From assembly GCA_949316235.1 (NCBI GenBank), contig OX438755.1, positions 19,615,151 through 19,679,150 on the forward strand: a stretch of 64,000 bases of DNA, in the 5' to 3' direction. Numbering within the stretch: the stretch's first letter is position 1; every line of letters starts with the position of its first letter. This stretch comes from Oegoconia quadripuncta. Taxonomy: Eukaryota > Arthropoda > Insecta > Lepidoptera > Autostichidae. The notes beneath the pieces were generated by a model. That model ran no database searches and was not told the DNA's origin. It saw only the letters and a program-made list of their open reading frames with translations. A program made the translations under genes and the position numbers. Positions 1 to 11,044 of the stretch are shown one piece after another.

Positions 1-339
1 AACAGAAAGGTTTACAATATCGAGGCGCTCTTTAAATTTAATATTATTACGAATTAGAATGAGACTACCGCCTCGTATTGCCTTCGTCCTGCTGAACGAG
101 CTTGCAATCTGGTACTCCTTGAAGCCGAACATGAGCTCACATTGCTTATACCAGTGCTCCGTTATACATAATACATCAATGTTAGTGCAGCTCATGAACA
201 GCTCCACCTCTAGTTCTTTGCCACTCATACCCTGAATATTTTGGTGTACCAGATTAATACATTTTTGAATTTTTAAACCATTTTTTTTATATCTATTTTG
301 GGGCGTGGCAACCCTTTTATAATTTTTTTTTTCAAACAT
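1..339 (-). CDS. LINE ORF2, N-terminal endonuclease part (partial)
   Basis: An open frame of 113 codons runs from an ATG at 339 to the window edge with no stop. After a lysine-rich leader it has the opening of an exonuclease-endonuclease-phosphatase (APE-type) domain: INLVHQNIQGMSGKELEV at about residues 28-45, then DVLCITEHW near residue 60, where the E is the expected metal-binding glutamate. In LINEs this nuclease nicks target DNA to prime reverse transcription. It starts 42 bases downstream of the ORF1 stop. The family assignment is firm; the clade is not. Confidence 0.8.
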   Translation of the reverse strand, partial: MFEKKNYKRVATPQNRYKKNGLKIQKCINLVHQNIQGMSGKELEVELFMSCTNIDVLCITEHWYKQCELMFGFKEYQIASSFSRTKAIRGGSLILIRNNIKFKERLDIVNLSV

Positions 340-380
340 ATATTTTATAATGCCAGAGGTAGTCTCTGTTGTCTTATGAT

Positions 381-1966
381 TTAATTTAAATTATTTGGAA
401 TGATTTCCAAGGATTTATTAATAATTAATGGCTGCCCAATAGAGGCGCCTGTTGGGTCAGTCACTAAAGTGACTGAATTTAAAATAAAATAGGATAGCAT
501 ATTTGCTAATTGTCTCCTAAAATATTTGGGAAGATAATAATTATCTCCTGTCACATAAAAATATTTGGAACTAATAAATTTATTAGTGTCAAAAAAATGA
601 AATTTATTTTCATGACGACATGTCAGAGTATGCAATGTTAAATTTAAATTATGTCTAAAGTCATTTTCATTTTTTTTAAACTCTGGCTAAATGGAAATGC
701 AAACAATAAAACCTTATGAACATTTTTTAAATCATTCAATTGAGAGAAATAATTTATCAGAGTTTTTTTATTTACATTTCCCCGTCGTCCTATAAAAATT
801 ATCAGAGTAGTATTCTCTTTAAAAGTCTTTGACAAGATCTTTTTTAATATAATTGAGTAGGAGGCACCAGGCATACAGTTATTAAGTATTGCCTGTCCCA
901 TATAATGGCTAAGTCGCAAACCCATGTCTTTACCAACTTCATCACTAAACATTTCTATGTTATGTCTTTTGCCGGTTGACTGAGAGAAGGAAGTATTCTC
1001 GTTATATTCACACGGCTCCTGCGTCAGAATTATGGAGTTTGTCTGACACACTGCCGGGGAGAAATCTGTTGACGTTTTAGTCATATTAGTACATTCACAT
1101 TGGTGATTATTTGTCAATGATTCAAATCTGTCATGGTTGTATTTACACAACTCCAACAGATCGTCCATGGCCAGTGTGTGCTCCTTAATTTGTTTCTGTG
1201 ATAATTCATATTGCGTGTTAATATAATTTAAAGATTTATTTAGTTGTAATATTTCTGACTGGAGGCGCTGTGTGTCACAATCATAGGCATTCTGAGTTTT
1301 TTCTAAGTTTAATTGAAATTTATTTAATTCACATAATAATGCCTTTCTTTCTTTTATAAAATTAATATTTTTACGAAATACTTTATCTTTATTAATTAAT
1401 TTATTTGTCTTCTTAATATATTTATTTATTTTAATATATTTTTTTAACTTATTTTTACTTGAACACTGAACTGACTTGGGTATTGACTTGTCACTGGTCA
1501 AGCCAATAGTGACAGTAGGGTGATCACGGGAGGAGATGGCAGAAATCATGGAAGGCGCAGTAGTGACGAGTTCTTCAAACAACGACTGAGTTTGACTTGA
1601 TTTGAGGTCAGCATTTTGGATTTCTAATGCCGAAATGTGGTTATGGGCATCGCGTAGCTCCTTCTCCAGTGACGTAATACGTTCCAGGGCATCCTGGTAC
1701 ACGCTGCAGCTCTTGTCAAACTCATCCACCACTCGCTGTAGTTGGTCTCGATGGTCTGCAACCTCCTCTAATCCAGTAGACATTTCTGCCATCTCACTCT
1801 TTAAAAGTTTGTATTTATTGTTGATAGACAATATTTCCTTCTCATGATCATCTCTCTCTTGGAGTAATTGCTCACACAAGGTCCTTGATGTTTGCAGTTC
1901 TTTTAGTGTCCGTTGAAGGTTGTCCTCCAACTGACGAGTTTTGATGGACATACTACGGGTGGTCAT
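381..1966 (-). pseudogene. LINE ORF1, coiled coil plus SGNH-like domain, one frameshift
   Basis: The frame opens at an ATG at 1966 and runs 440 codons to 644. Residues 1-125 and about 200-270 are rich in heptad-like Leu/Glu/Lys and look like coiled coils; a basic stretch lies near 170-200. Around residues 340-430 there is FSDEVGKDMGLRLSHYMGQA followed by PGAS and LIIFIGRRGN, the layout of the esterase-like (SGNH/GDSL) domain found in ORF1 of CR1-type LINEs. The usual serine of the GDS block is replaced (SDEVG), so catalysis is doubtful. The frame shifts at a run of eight A (minus strand; T run at 670-677) and continues to 381. ORF1 proteins bind the element's RNA; a role for this domain is inferred from the family. 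Confidence 0.72.
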
Positions 1967-2397
1967 TTTGTATTAACTGTACCTATTAAGCAAATAGTGT
2001 AGGTACAAAACACGAATGTCAACAAGGGATTGAGTGAGCAGTCACTACAGCTGACTATTTGAGGTTAACTTCAAGTTACTTCATTAAGAACTATATTAAT
2101 AGTACAACAATATAATATAGTATTATGTACTTACGATATATATCCAAAAATAAACTCCTCAAACAGTCACTGGAGATGATTTAAGAAATTTGTATAGGTA
2201 AGTTTTACGTCACTATACTTACGTTGAAAAACACAATTTAAGCACTTACAAACTATACAATTATCTCATTTATACACTTAATTATAGTAATGAAGTTGGT
2301 TTATGCGTTAATTATCGTAATTAATATTAAAATCAAAATAATATTCACGGAGTCGTTTTATTTACGACTTAGCCTCATGCCTCAATATTTACAGACT

Positions 2398-2690
2398 TCA
2401 CTTGCTACGATCCTGACACACCTCTTCTGCTTCCTTCAGTCTCATAAGGTTGTTCATACATGCTCGTCGGTTCAGGGTACTCTTGACTTGGCCTTTCATT
2501 AAGACGTCCCCGATTTGATCATGGTACGTTCGCCGTGGTTTTCCCCTACCAACACTACCATCCACATTCTCTTTCGTAAGTCTTCTTTCATTCATCCTCT
2601 CCACATGTCCAAACCATCTCAGCATACCTTTTTCAATCTTTGTCACTACGTCTTCATTCATTAACAATATATAACGTAACATAATTGTGG
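2398..2690 (-). pseudogene. LINE tail fragment with [11 protein letters not shown] motif
   Basis: The minus strand encodes a remnant with [19 protein letters not shown] and a C-terminal [18 protein letters not shown]. This is the C-terminal end of a reverse-transcriptase ORF typical of RTE-like LINEs in insects. Related pieces occur at 4080-4260 (+), 7436-7480 (+), 18640-18985 (-) and 63035-63360 (+), so it is a dispersed 3'-end family and not a host gene. Confidence 0.75.
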
Positions 2691-3594
2691 GTATCCCATG
2701 AGCGTCTGTGATCTTACCTCTCGACTACAACAAATGCTGAAATGGGGACTTGATACCACTTTACGATACCGAAAACAGTTACTGCATACTTTTAGATTGA
2801 TGTACCATATTTTTATGTAGTGTTATGTAGTACATATAACCCGATCAATTAATTGTATTGTATAAGTATCGCTAAAGGGATCAAATAAAATTTTCTGATT
2901 CTTATTCTTACAAAATGTATTTCAAAGATTCCACAGTTAATATTATTATTATTCATTGTAATACACACTATATAGATTAGGCATTATTGCCTGAGTTCCG
3001 ATTTCCGTTCCCCCTCTAATTCGTTCCACAAAAGTCGAGCAGGTATACATGGACCCGGTTCACCTTGGTGAGTCTCGTTTGGTACTTTGGGCTGAGGCGT
3101 TAGACGGTTGCTAACGAGCGCTTGCGCACCGCTACTACAATAACTCACGCCGGAATAGCCGTGCGAAAGCGAATGGGATTATTTAAAGGCGTGTCCAGAT
3201 GCAGCTGATTTATAACAAGGCGAGAAAAAAGAAGATAAATTTGAGGAAACACGCTGGCTGTGGATTATCAGAAAAAAACGTGTAAACACAACTAACAATA
3301 ACAATAATATTTAAAAAAACCCACGAAAGACTATGATATCATCTAAATACATCAAACAACTGTTTTAAAAGCTAAATATTCTCGAAACGTCTTTTAATTT
3401 TCATCAAACATGCCTAATGTCCTAAAGTCATTTAGTCTTTAATATTAAAAAAAAAAAACAATCAAATCGGACTACGCATTACTGATAGAGACAAAGGCTG
3501 GAAACACACAGATACCCACACACAATATACAACGCGGTCATTTCGATTCAATAGAATAGAATAACTTTACTTGAGTGCAGTGTTTTTTATTATA
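2690..3594. other. Non-coding stretch, old repeat remnant only
   Basis: No coding region is supported. At about 3310-3385 lies an antisense remnant of an old interspersed repeat (it shares 'gatgatatcatagtctttcg' with about 27208-27227). The rest is AT-rich sequence without recognised structure. Confidence 0.5.
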
Positions 3595-4020
3595 ATATTA
3601 TGTCTTTTCCTATGAAATTGGAGTTTTTTTTTCTTCTTTAATCATATGTACCAATTCCTGCGATTTTCAAAGATATATCCAAATTTGTTTTTTATTTGGA
3701 AAATGGAATATTATTTCAAGGTTTCACATGAAATATTTTTTAATTTCTGGGCTAAATCACATAATGAAAAAATTGAACAGAGCTCTTTTCATGTGCTTCC
3801 CATAATCATTTCTTAGATTCGCTGAAACTTTTATAAAGCGCTTACTTTTAAAAATTAACGCTGCCTATACTTAACTTAATGTTATCCGATAATACACACA
3901 AAGTTTAGCTAAATTTGGATTTGCCGTTACCAAAAAAAAGCAAAAATGTTTGTATGGAGGAAACTGGCTTAATGAAATTCTTCATACAAAACGCCAATTT
4001 CATAGGTAAGGACCTAATAT
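3595..4020 (-). mobile_element. MITE-1 copy 1 (about 425 bp)
   Basis: The copy ends in inverted repeats built on 'cctatgaaattgg' and contains the family's body. It lies opposite in orientation to copy 2 at 5180-5596. Other copies are at 11666-12106, 15459-15859, 16156-16564, 27251-27674, 28118-28184 and 62305-62813. There is no coding capacity, so it is a non-autonomous DNA transposon. Confidence 0.8.
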
Positions 4021-4079
4021 ATTACAGACTAAACGAAGGGAAACGTTTTTGGCCATGTGTCGAAGGTAGCTTTTAACAT

Positions 4080-4260
4080 AATATGGATGGCAGTGTTGGT
4101 AGGGGAAGACCACGGCGAACGTACCATGATCAAATCGGGGACGTCTTAAAGAAAAGCCAATTCAAAAGTTATCCTAAACCGACGAGCATATACTCGTATA
4201 AACAACACTATGAGAATAAATGATGCAAAGGAGGTGTGCCAGGTTTGTAGTACCTAGTAC
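4080..4260 (+). pseudogene. LINE tail fragment (same family as 2398-2690)
   Basis: The sequence matches the minus-strand copy at 2398-2690 over the segment encoding [15 protein letters not shown], with indels. It is a 5'-truncated remnant. Confidence 0.65.
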
Positions 4261-4407
4261 TATGTAGGTTGTAGTATGTCTGTGATCTCCGCCTACCGTA
4301 CTCCCTAACTAACTTTATGTTATGTATGTATATTCACTTGTTCTCTTTTCATTTTCAATTTATGAATATTTATGTTTACTTTGGATTTCTTAATTAGGTA
4401 GACTTGT

Positions 4408-4690
4408 ATGAAGAGAGTAAAGTGCCGCAGATACGCGTTTTTAACCACTAATTACGAGTTTGCGGCAGTTGCCTTCGAAACACTGGGCCCGTGGTCGTCC
4501 GACACTAAAAAATTCATAAAAGAGGTGTCGGACTTGCTAATCCAAGGGTCAGGTGACCTCAGGGTGGGTGCCTTCTTTACACAAAGACTAAGCCTGGCCA
4601 CAGATTACTAATAAGTTACTAACTGGCGGTGCAGCGGGGCAACGCGGCTAGCGTGCTGGGGACAATGCCGCAGGTAGGAGAACTCGAGGC
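4408..4690 (+). pseudogene. LINE ORF C-terminal remnant
   Basis: The translation carries FAAVAFETLGPWSSDTKKFI and later QRLSLA, followed in shifted frames by a segment resembling RGNAASVLGTMPQ. This is the C-terminal end seen in many insect LINE ORFs. A diverged second copy lies at 45460-45715 (+). Confidence 0.6.
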
Positions 4691-4716
4691 GATACACTTT
4701 TTATAGTTATGTAAAT

Positions 4717-4739
4717 ATAATATATATATATATATATAT
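4717..4739. repeat. (TA)n microsatellite
   Basis: About eleven TA units in a row. Confidence 0.9.
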
Positions 4740-5179
4740 GTTTTAATTTTATTATTATCTCTTAAGTATTGTATTTTCTTAGCTTAAAAGAATAATTTAC
4801 TAAGCTACTATGACTTTATTCAGTTAAGTTACTATGCTTGACTTGTATGTAAGCCAGTTTATACAATAAACCTAATAATAAATAGATAAGCATTTATTTG
4901 CATCTATGTAGGTACCCACCCACACACACACGCACAACAAATGTTACACGCGAAATATGCAACTAAAACAATAAGAAACAAATACAGAAACAATCAAATA
5001 TTATGTGTGTGCCACAGCATATAAAAAGACTACAGCTCAGTGTGCGGATTTGCCCGAGGCGGGAAAAACACTGGTGTTCTGCTGGAACCTGAGGGTTGTC
5101 ATGGGACAATGGTATTTTAAATGCGTTTGAAGTTATTAAATTAAATACTAACATAATTGGGAAATGAATTTTATCAATC

Positions 5180-5596
5180 TATTAGGTCCTTACCTTTGAA
5201 ATTGGCGTTTTGTATGAAGAATTTCACTAAGACTGTTTTCTCCATACAAACACTTTTGATTTTTTTTTGGGAACAGCAAATCCAAATTTAGCTAAACTTT
5301 GTGTGTATTATCGGATAACATTAAGTTAAGTATAGGCAGCGTTAATTTTTAAAAGTAACCGCTTTATAAAAGTTTCAGCGAATCTTAAGAAATGATTATG
5401 GGAAGCACATGAAAAGAGCTCTGTTAATTTTTTTTTATTATGTGATTTAGCCCAGAAATTAAAAAATATTTCATGTGAAACCTTGAAATAATATTCCATT
5501 TTCCAAATAAAAAACAATAGCTTTGAAAAATGCAGGAATTGGTACATATGATTAACGAAGAAAAAAACTCCAATTTCATAGGTAAATACCCAATAT
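5180..5596 (+). mobile_element. MITE-1 copy 2 (about 417 bp)
   Basis: Both ends carry the family's inverted repeat (left about 'aggtccttacctttgaaatt', right 'ggtaaatacccaat' in mirror). Orientation is opposite to copy 1, so the two copies bracket the LINE fragments at 4.0-4.7 kb. Confidence 0.85.
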
Positions 5597-5620
5597 TATC
5601 ATTGTAATATTGACCCCCAA

Positions 5621-5626
5621 TTTTAT
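5621..5626 (-). promoter_or_regulatory. Candidate polyadenylation signal of the minus-strand gene
   Basis: On the minus strand AATAAA lies about 72-77 bases downstream of the TAA at 5698-5700. Its position fits a terminal exon but has no independent support. Confidence 0.4.
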
Positions 5627-5697
5627 TAACTGAGTCTGACTCTGTTATGTCTAAAGGTCACATGGAAACTGGAACACCTATAAGCAAAATTTTATGT

Positions 5698-5871
5698 TTA
5701 TAGATACGTAAGTGACACAGAATAGTATTGTTGACCTTTAAATATACTTAGGTCTAGATCTAGTGTCTGGACTGGTTGAAAATCAACTATTTCAACATTG
5801 GAGTACTCTTCTTTTAATCTCTCGAGTATAGGAGTCCGTATCTGACCATCGAAATACAAACGTGCGATGAA
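5698..5871 (-). CDS. Probable last exon of a small gene of unknown function
   Basis: On the minus strand a good acceptor (pyrimidine-rich stretch ending ccccag at 5872-5877) opens a 57-codon frame ending in TAA at 5698. The peptide begins FIARLYFDGQIRTPILERLK and ends YYSVSLTYL. It reads like a folded protein and matches none of the repeat families here. The acceptor is in phase 0, as is the donor of the candidate first exon at 12290-12439; joined directly they would give a protein of about 107 residues, but middle exons may exist. The frame also stays open upstream to about 5920, so an earlier acceptor is possible. I do not recognise the family. Confidence 0.45.
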   Translation of the reverse strand, partial: FIARLYFDGQIRTPILERLKEEYSNVEIVDFQPVQTLDLDLSIFKGQQYYSVSLTYL

Positions 5872-6049
5872 CTGGGGTTTGAAAAGATCGTATTTCGATA
5901 CTCTGTTGGTCGACACATTGCTTCATAAACTATACAACGACAGAATACTTCTTCAACGGACGCTAGTGCGAAACAACTCCCGTATGTTCAACCTAACATC
6001 GAAGGTTATGGTCGGAGCGATGGCTTCGCGAAACCTTTTGACGAATAGT

Positions 6050-6222
6050 GTCGGAGTGCTGCGGGCGGAGTGTGAGTTTTGTTTCGACTTAACTTCACTA
6101 CCGCGTTCACGTTTACGTGACGATTTGTATGAAGAAATTTTTTTATAGATGCTTTTTGCGTAAACGCGAACGCGATGGTAAAGTTAAATACGAGACAAAA
6201 CTCGCACTTCGCACACGGATCC
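6050..6222. mobile_element. MITE-2 copy 1
   Basis: Inverted repeats around 'gtgtgagttttgtttcgac' and 'cgagacaaaactcgcacttc' flank a core with 'ttacgtgacgatttgtatga'. Better-matched copies lie at 12835-13032 and 50247-50436. No coding capacity. Confidence 0.7.
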
Positions 6223-6447
6223 ATCTTGTTCGATCGCTGCGCTCGCTACAAGTCACAAACAATATTGGCAGTAGCACAAGTACGTAAAGCGGCGCGCCGC
6301 CGTAGAGAGAAGGGCCACTCAGAACAACACCCTGTATATTTCCACAAGACCTTATTCAGGTCAATTACAAAACGAACATTAGTATAACAATCAAACCCAT
6401 TACTTCGTTAACTATAAAATGTCATATCTAAGGCCCGTATTACCGTT

Positions 6448-6502
6448 GGTTTCGCTGACAAGGTCAGTATCCACTACACCAATCCGTCGTCAAATAATAT
6501 AG
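6448..6502 (-). mobile_element. SINE-A 5'-end fragment
   Basis: Reverse complement of the tRNA-like head of SINE-A ('cactacaccaatccgtcgtc'). Confidence 0.55.
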
Positions 6503-7004
6503 TAACAACGAAAAAGCCGACGAACTAGCGAAATTGGGGGCTAGCGGATCCCAGTACGGCCCTGAGCCTTTCTGCGGTATCTCAAAAAGCCTAATTCGCT
6601 TTACCCTAAGGAACCGGTGCACCCAAGCAGCTCTTAAACTCTGGACGAACACGCCAGGTTTAACACACTCCAAATCACTAATCAAAGCCTTCAACAAGAA
6701 GGCGGCCGGCGAAGCGCTGGCACTCAGTAGGAACAATTTACGCATTCTCACAAGGGCACTAACGGGACACTGCTGTCTGAGCAAACACATGCTCAACATA
6801 GGGCTCCGAGAAACAGGAATGTGCAGACTTTGCCTCCTCGCAGAGGAAACACCTGCACATCTGCTGTGTGAATGTGGCCCGCTAATGCGTAAACGCAATA
6901 TCCACCTGGGCAGCCACTTATTACACCCGGATGAGATAAAAACCATCGGTGCCAGGAAAATTATCCAATTCCTCAAAGAGGCAAACCTGATCAACGAACT
7001 GTAG
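6490..7004 (+). pseudogene. LINE ORF2 C-terminus with RNase H end
   Basis: The frame reads NNEKADELAKLGASG, matching the last conserved block of a retrotransposon RNase H (G-N-E-x-A-D-x-L-A), then a Cys-rich tail with CRLC...HLLCEC (about residues 100-115 of the frame from 6534). This is the 3' end of a non-LTR element that carries RNase H (I/R1/Loa-like). It is 5'-truncated and ends in a short repetitive tail of acaatacaat units near 7080-7100. The stop at 7002-7004 looks original. No reverse transcriptase part remains. Confidence 0.75.
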
Positions 7005-7499
7005 GTTAGTGGCGATCACAATAGATCGGCAACGGTCGCAGTGATACAGGTCTCCGTTGACCTGCAACAGCCACATACACATACAATACAATACAATATA
7101 GTAATAAATCTTATCCCACACAGCAGATGTAAAATGAGTTATATTACAATCCGTGCTTGAGAGTAGGAATGCTTAACTCAAGTAATAATCTGATAATTAG
7201 AGATCAAAATGATGCTTGATTGTTCTGTAAAACGGGCCTAAGAGTATAGGTACCTACATAACTAAGTATTGTATGTATATTGCATTGGCGTAGATAATTG
7301 CTTCTGATGACATCTCATTAATAGAGTTTTAATTGCTATCGTCAAGGGAATCGAGTACTTATAGGATATTATTTATAATAACGAATGTCGTTTATTGAAG
7401 TAGTATCAAGAATGGTTAATTAGGCAATTATATAGAAGAAGATGTAGTGACAAAGATTGAAAAAAAGGGTAGATGGTTGCATGCGGAAATAAAAAAAAA

Positions 7500-7722
7500 T
7501 TATTTCGGACAGTTACACCAATCATCTCGTCCCAAACTAAGCAAAGCTTGTACTATGGATACTAGATAACGGATAAACATACATAAATATTTATATAAAC
7601 ATCCATGACTCAGGAATAAATGTTCATATTCATCACACAAACATTTACACGTCGCGGGATTCGAAACCGCAACCGTTGGTGTCTACAGGGTCACTATCCA
7701 CTACATTAATCGGTCGTCAAAC
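7500..7722 (-). mobile_element. SINE-A, nearly full length
   Basis: The minus-strand copy has a tRNA-derived head with a B-box-like 'gcgggattcgaaaccgcaac' (read in mirror) and the tail 'ctagtatccatagtacaagc'. Related copies: 16939-17495 and 38529-38770, with 3' pieces at 17820-17912 and 51573-51656. Confidence 0.75.
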
Positions 7723-7852
7723 GAAAGAAGATCAGCAACTTAAATGAGCCTATATACAACATACCCTGGATTAAAGCATAAAAAATTTTTATCTCGATAA
7801 CGTAAGTATTTTCCGCTGGAGAAACAAGTTAAATATCATATCATCATCATAT

Positions 7853-8108
7853 CATTGGACATATACAGACAGCGCCATCTAGTTCCACACTAAGCAACTA
7901 GGCTTGTGTTGTGGATACCAGATAGTTGATACACTACACAAATACATTTTTTTTTTGTAAATAAATATTTATATAAATGAAAAACATCCATAACTCGGGT
8001 ACACATGTCCGTATTCATCATACAAACATATGCCCCTAGTGGGATTCGAACCCGCGACCTTTTGGTATAGCAGCAGAATTTCTAACTACTACTACAAACA
8101 GGTCGTCT
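7853..8108 (-). mobile_element. SINE-B, nearly full length
   Basis: tRNA-derived SINE in reverse orientation: the head at 8040-8108 carries a B-box-like 'gggattcgaacccgcgacc', and the tail at 7853-7930 contains 'agcgccatctagttccac'. Other copies are at 18333-18632, 37279-37365 and 40822-41092. Confidence 0.8.
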
Positions 8109-8519
8109 AAATGACTAAAACAATAAAGCTTACATTATACATGTAAGATGATAAGTGCGCGTACGCATTACGTGTTCATTCATTATGTCACTAGAAGTCA
8201 CCAAGCATTTAGGACAACGACATTTACGTAGGTTTGCGTTGCAAAATGTTGACAACTTTTACTCGTACAGTCTGAAACAGATAAACCTTTACAGTCGGCA
8301 TAATACAATCAAAATTTTCCCAGGAAATAATAAATATTTTTCAATAGTACTTTTGCTATATTGTTGTACTCAGTAATTACTCCAAGTATTTAAAAGAAAT
8401 ACCTAAAAACATAGATGATTTGCTGAGAAAACTTAATTTGTATTGTGCCGACCTGTATAGGTTACTCTGTTTCAGACTGTAACTCGTCCACAAATACGGG
8501 AATATGTGGATAAGTCGAC

Positions 8520-8640
8520 ACAGAGGGGTGGGTATAATATGGGCATTCATCATCGTCTTTGTCTTGTCCATATTCATTTTAAGACGCACTCCTTGGGAGA
8601 CAATTGATGTCATCGAGCATTTTGCCGAGGAAATTGGTTA
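8520..8640 (-). pseudogene. RTE-like reverse transcriptase fragment
   Basis: The minus strand encodes GVRLKMNMDKTKTMMNAH, the block after the catalytic site in RTE-type reverse transcriptases. An upstream piece (LGKMLDDIN) is in another frame. A decayed remnant. Confidence 0.65.
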
Positions 8641-8649
8641 AGCCGTTTC

Positions 8650-8830
8650 AAAGATCATCATCAACAGCCTTAAACGTCCCCAGTGTTGGGGAACAGCCTC
8701 CTCTTACTGGGAAAGGGCCACGCGGGACCAGTGCGGATTGGTTGATTTATGTCAGACGTGGCCACCTGTCAGTGTTTGTAAGCCGCTCCTGTACTCCTTG
8801 TACTCGCGCGGCGATTGTCGCACAATCTCC
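8650..8830 (+). repeat. Repeat E copy 1
   Basis: This segment is alignable with 48225-48400 ('gtgcggattggttgatttat', then the 'cagtgtttgtaagccgc' block). A diverged interspersed repeat, class unknown. Confidence 0.55.
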
Positions 8831-8860
8831 CATGGAAAAAGATGCAAATGACGTCCAGCC

Positions 8861-9096
8861 CCCGCAGTCTCGACATAGATAGCGATCGCTATACCACCGA
8901 TTTCGGTCGTTAAGTCCTAACAATGTTATTTTAATTGGAGAATTAGAGTCTTTAGTATCAAAATATCGGTTTCCATTGAAACTACAATTCAGGCTTCCAA
9001 CAAAAACCGATATGATTATGAACACTATAACATTTAGAATAAGATCGTTAGGAGTTAACGACCGAAATCGGTTGCTATCTATGTCGAGACTGCGGG
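8861..9096. mobile_element. MITE-3 (about 236 bp, long TIRs)
   Basis: Terminal inverted repeats of about 40-45 bp start 'cccgcagtctcgacatagat' and include 'accgatttcggtcgttaa'. The core is AT-rich with no coding frame. Only one copy seen in the window. Confidence 0.75.
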
Positions 9097-9469
9097 ACCA
9101 GGATTTCAGGCAATCTGAAGGGAATCACTGCCTTTGTTTTGAGGTATGACTCTTCAATAAAAACTAAATCACAAACCATGTCTTGCGTCGTACAGCGCTA
9201 TAAGTTTATCGGAAAACTTCACGCATTTTCATCGGTGAAATGAGACGAATCGACCGCGCCTCGTATTTTACGATACGCCACGAATGCGAGCAATTTTACG
9301 CCTTACCTACTAACATTTAGAGAGCCCAGTTGTTTGTGTTGTTAAACAATGGCAGTGAATTAACTACGTACGTATGTGTGTGCCATGGAATTGGAAATTA
9401 AACTAATAAAACGACATGAGTGAGTCATTAATCTTATACTGAAGAAATTGTACAAGTTTTTTTTTTTTT

Positions 9470-9866
9470 TTTTTTTTTTGTTTCATTCTCTCCTTTAGGA
9501 GAAGGCAAAGGGATCTAGCCCATAACAGCCATGTCTTATTTCACTTATTTCTTCAGTTTGTAAGTCAGTCTCAGTCAAAACAAGTAATTCGTCGTATACT
9601 TGGCGTATACAGAGTCTAGTCACGGTCAGGTCATTCTTCAGTAAAGTGGCAGAATGCTTTACAAAAGATTTTGGCGGCTTCTTGTGGGAACCCGAAAGCT
9701 CCGTTACGCACTTTAATTTACACTTCCCTTCACTTGTACACTATTACTAACGTTTGCTGCACAATATTCTGCCATTATTAAGCTTCAAAAGTTAGAATGC
9801 ACAAATTATAAGACTTATAAAGAAAAATGCTACTTCACTCGCCGAGTTCCCGCCAAAATTTTACTT
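9470..9866 (+). repeat. Repeat D copy 1 (about 390 bp)
   Basis: Begins with a T-rich tract and a block on 'cctttaggagaaggcaaagg', continues with 'agattttggcggcttcttgt' and ends 'cgccgagttcccgccaaaa'. Same order and strand at 19358-19690 and 42680-43008; a diverged copy lies at 57535-57750. No coding frame; class unknown. Confidence 0.75.
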
Positions 9867-9902
9867 TATAGTAAATAGTATGTATGTAGTGTTGCCAGTA
9901 AC

Positions 9903-9972
9903 ATCATCATCATCATCTCAGCCCGTAAACATCCCACTGCAGGGATATAGGCTTTCCCTCATATAATGAGGG
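9903..9972 (-). mobile_element. SINE-D 3' fragment
   Basis: Reverse-strand 3' end 'cagcccgtaaacatcccact' preceded by catcat units, the tail of the SINE seen whole at 10127-10412. Confidence 0.7.
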
Positions 9973-10126
9973 GAGTATTGCCAGCAGCTTACCACGTAAA
10001 AATTTTAGCGTTGGATCGGTAATAATTTGCGGTATAGCTTGCTTGCGTTTGATTGCAAAATTGGTACGACGTATAGATAAACGTCTAATTAACCTTTCCG
10101 TAGTTAATATAATATATATACTTCTA

Positions 10127-10412
10127 GAGCGTCTAGGAGCGTCAGCTCACAATTTGGGAGGTCCGGGTTCGATTCCCCGGCTGGAAATGTATCTATGAGT
10201 TTTTAAATTGATCCGACATTTATCAAATTGCTCTTAAAGGGTGAAGAAAAACGTTGTGAGGAAACCTGTAAGTCTGGCAAATAAAAATTCAAAGGCATGT
10301 GAAGTCCTCAACCTGCATTGGGGCAGCGTGGTGGACTAAGGCTCATACTCCCTCATATACGAGAGAAGGTCTATATCCCTGCAGTGGGATGTTTACGGGC
10401 TGATGATGATGA
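10127..10412 (+). mobile_element. SINE-D, full length
   Basis: tRNA-like head (B-box-like 'ccgggttcgattccccggc' at about 10173-10191), body, and a 3' end 'gtttacgggctgatgatgat' with a short gat tail. The head reads 'agagcgtctaggagcgtcag'. Other copies: a 5' piece at 26975-27045 and the LINE-split copy at 51811-56865. Confidence 0.8.
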
Positions 10413-11044
10413 CACCAAAAATCTCCCAAACTTTTTTTTTTATGAAAGAAATTACATGAAACATCAAATATGTCCTTAAACTTAAACATAAAAAAATCGG
10501 TGAATTCGGATCACGGCTAATGCAGATTCAGCCAGACAAAGACTGGACACACACAAAACGCCATCAAACACATTCTCGTGGATAAAAAAATAACAAAAAA
10601 TAAATCACAGAGATGTTTGGTTAAACCGCATTCTATTGCAAGACAATAAAGCGTTGTGCTTGAGTGAGCCAGCTCTTAAGTCACCATGACGTCATCCATC
10701 GCTTTACATGTAGGTTGCACGTATGTACTCAATCTTTGGTGCCACCTGACCTGGTCGTAAGGTCACTTGATAATTATTTATGTAGAAAGGCATTATCGGA
10801 ATCAGACCTTGATGTAGGTCTGGCCTGGAATTCTCTATACAGCCTCGTGTAGGCAGGAAGTTGGTCTTTAAATGACATTTAAGGTTTAAAGGCTTACGTA
10901 GTACGAAATTTAATGATCGAACAGAAAATCCAGCAAAGGGAAGTACTTTTTTTCGTGTAATTTAAGCAAGCTTTAAACGACATTTTGGTAACTTCTATCG
11001 CATATTTCATGGGGAGTGTTCTGAAGAACTGTTCGAGCTAACAC
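10413..11044. other. Non-coding stretch, nothing recognised
   Basis: AT-rich sequence without a supported gene or repeat assignment; one short ORF at 10664-10852 has no features of a real protein. Confidence 0.4.

Larger units (their letters stand above)
1..2060 (-). mobile_element. Non-LTR retrotransposon (LINE), 5' part, cut by window edge
   Basis: On the minus strand this stretch reads as a 5' leader (about 2060-1967), ORF1 (1966-381, one frameshift) and the start of ORF2 (339 to position 1 and beyond). The order ORF1 then endonuclease-bearing ORF2 is that of a CR1/Jockey-type LINE. The reverse transcriptase lies outside the window. The 5' boundary near 2060 is a guess, since no target duplication can be checked without the 3' end. 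Confidence 0.8.

Noticed and set aside
1602..1847. Plus-strand frame opposite LINE ORF1
   Set aside because: Antisense shadow of the coiled-coil region.
6175..6387. Frames across 5867-6387 considered as exons
   Set aside because: They run through MITE-2 copy 1 and have no splice support.
10140..10200. tRNA genes (many gttcgaatcc-type boxes in the window)
   Set aside because: Each lies in a multi-copy SINE head with degenerate arms; no intact cloverleaf could be supported.
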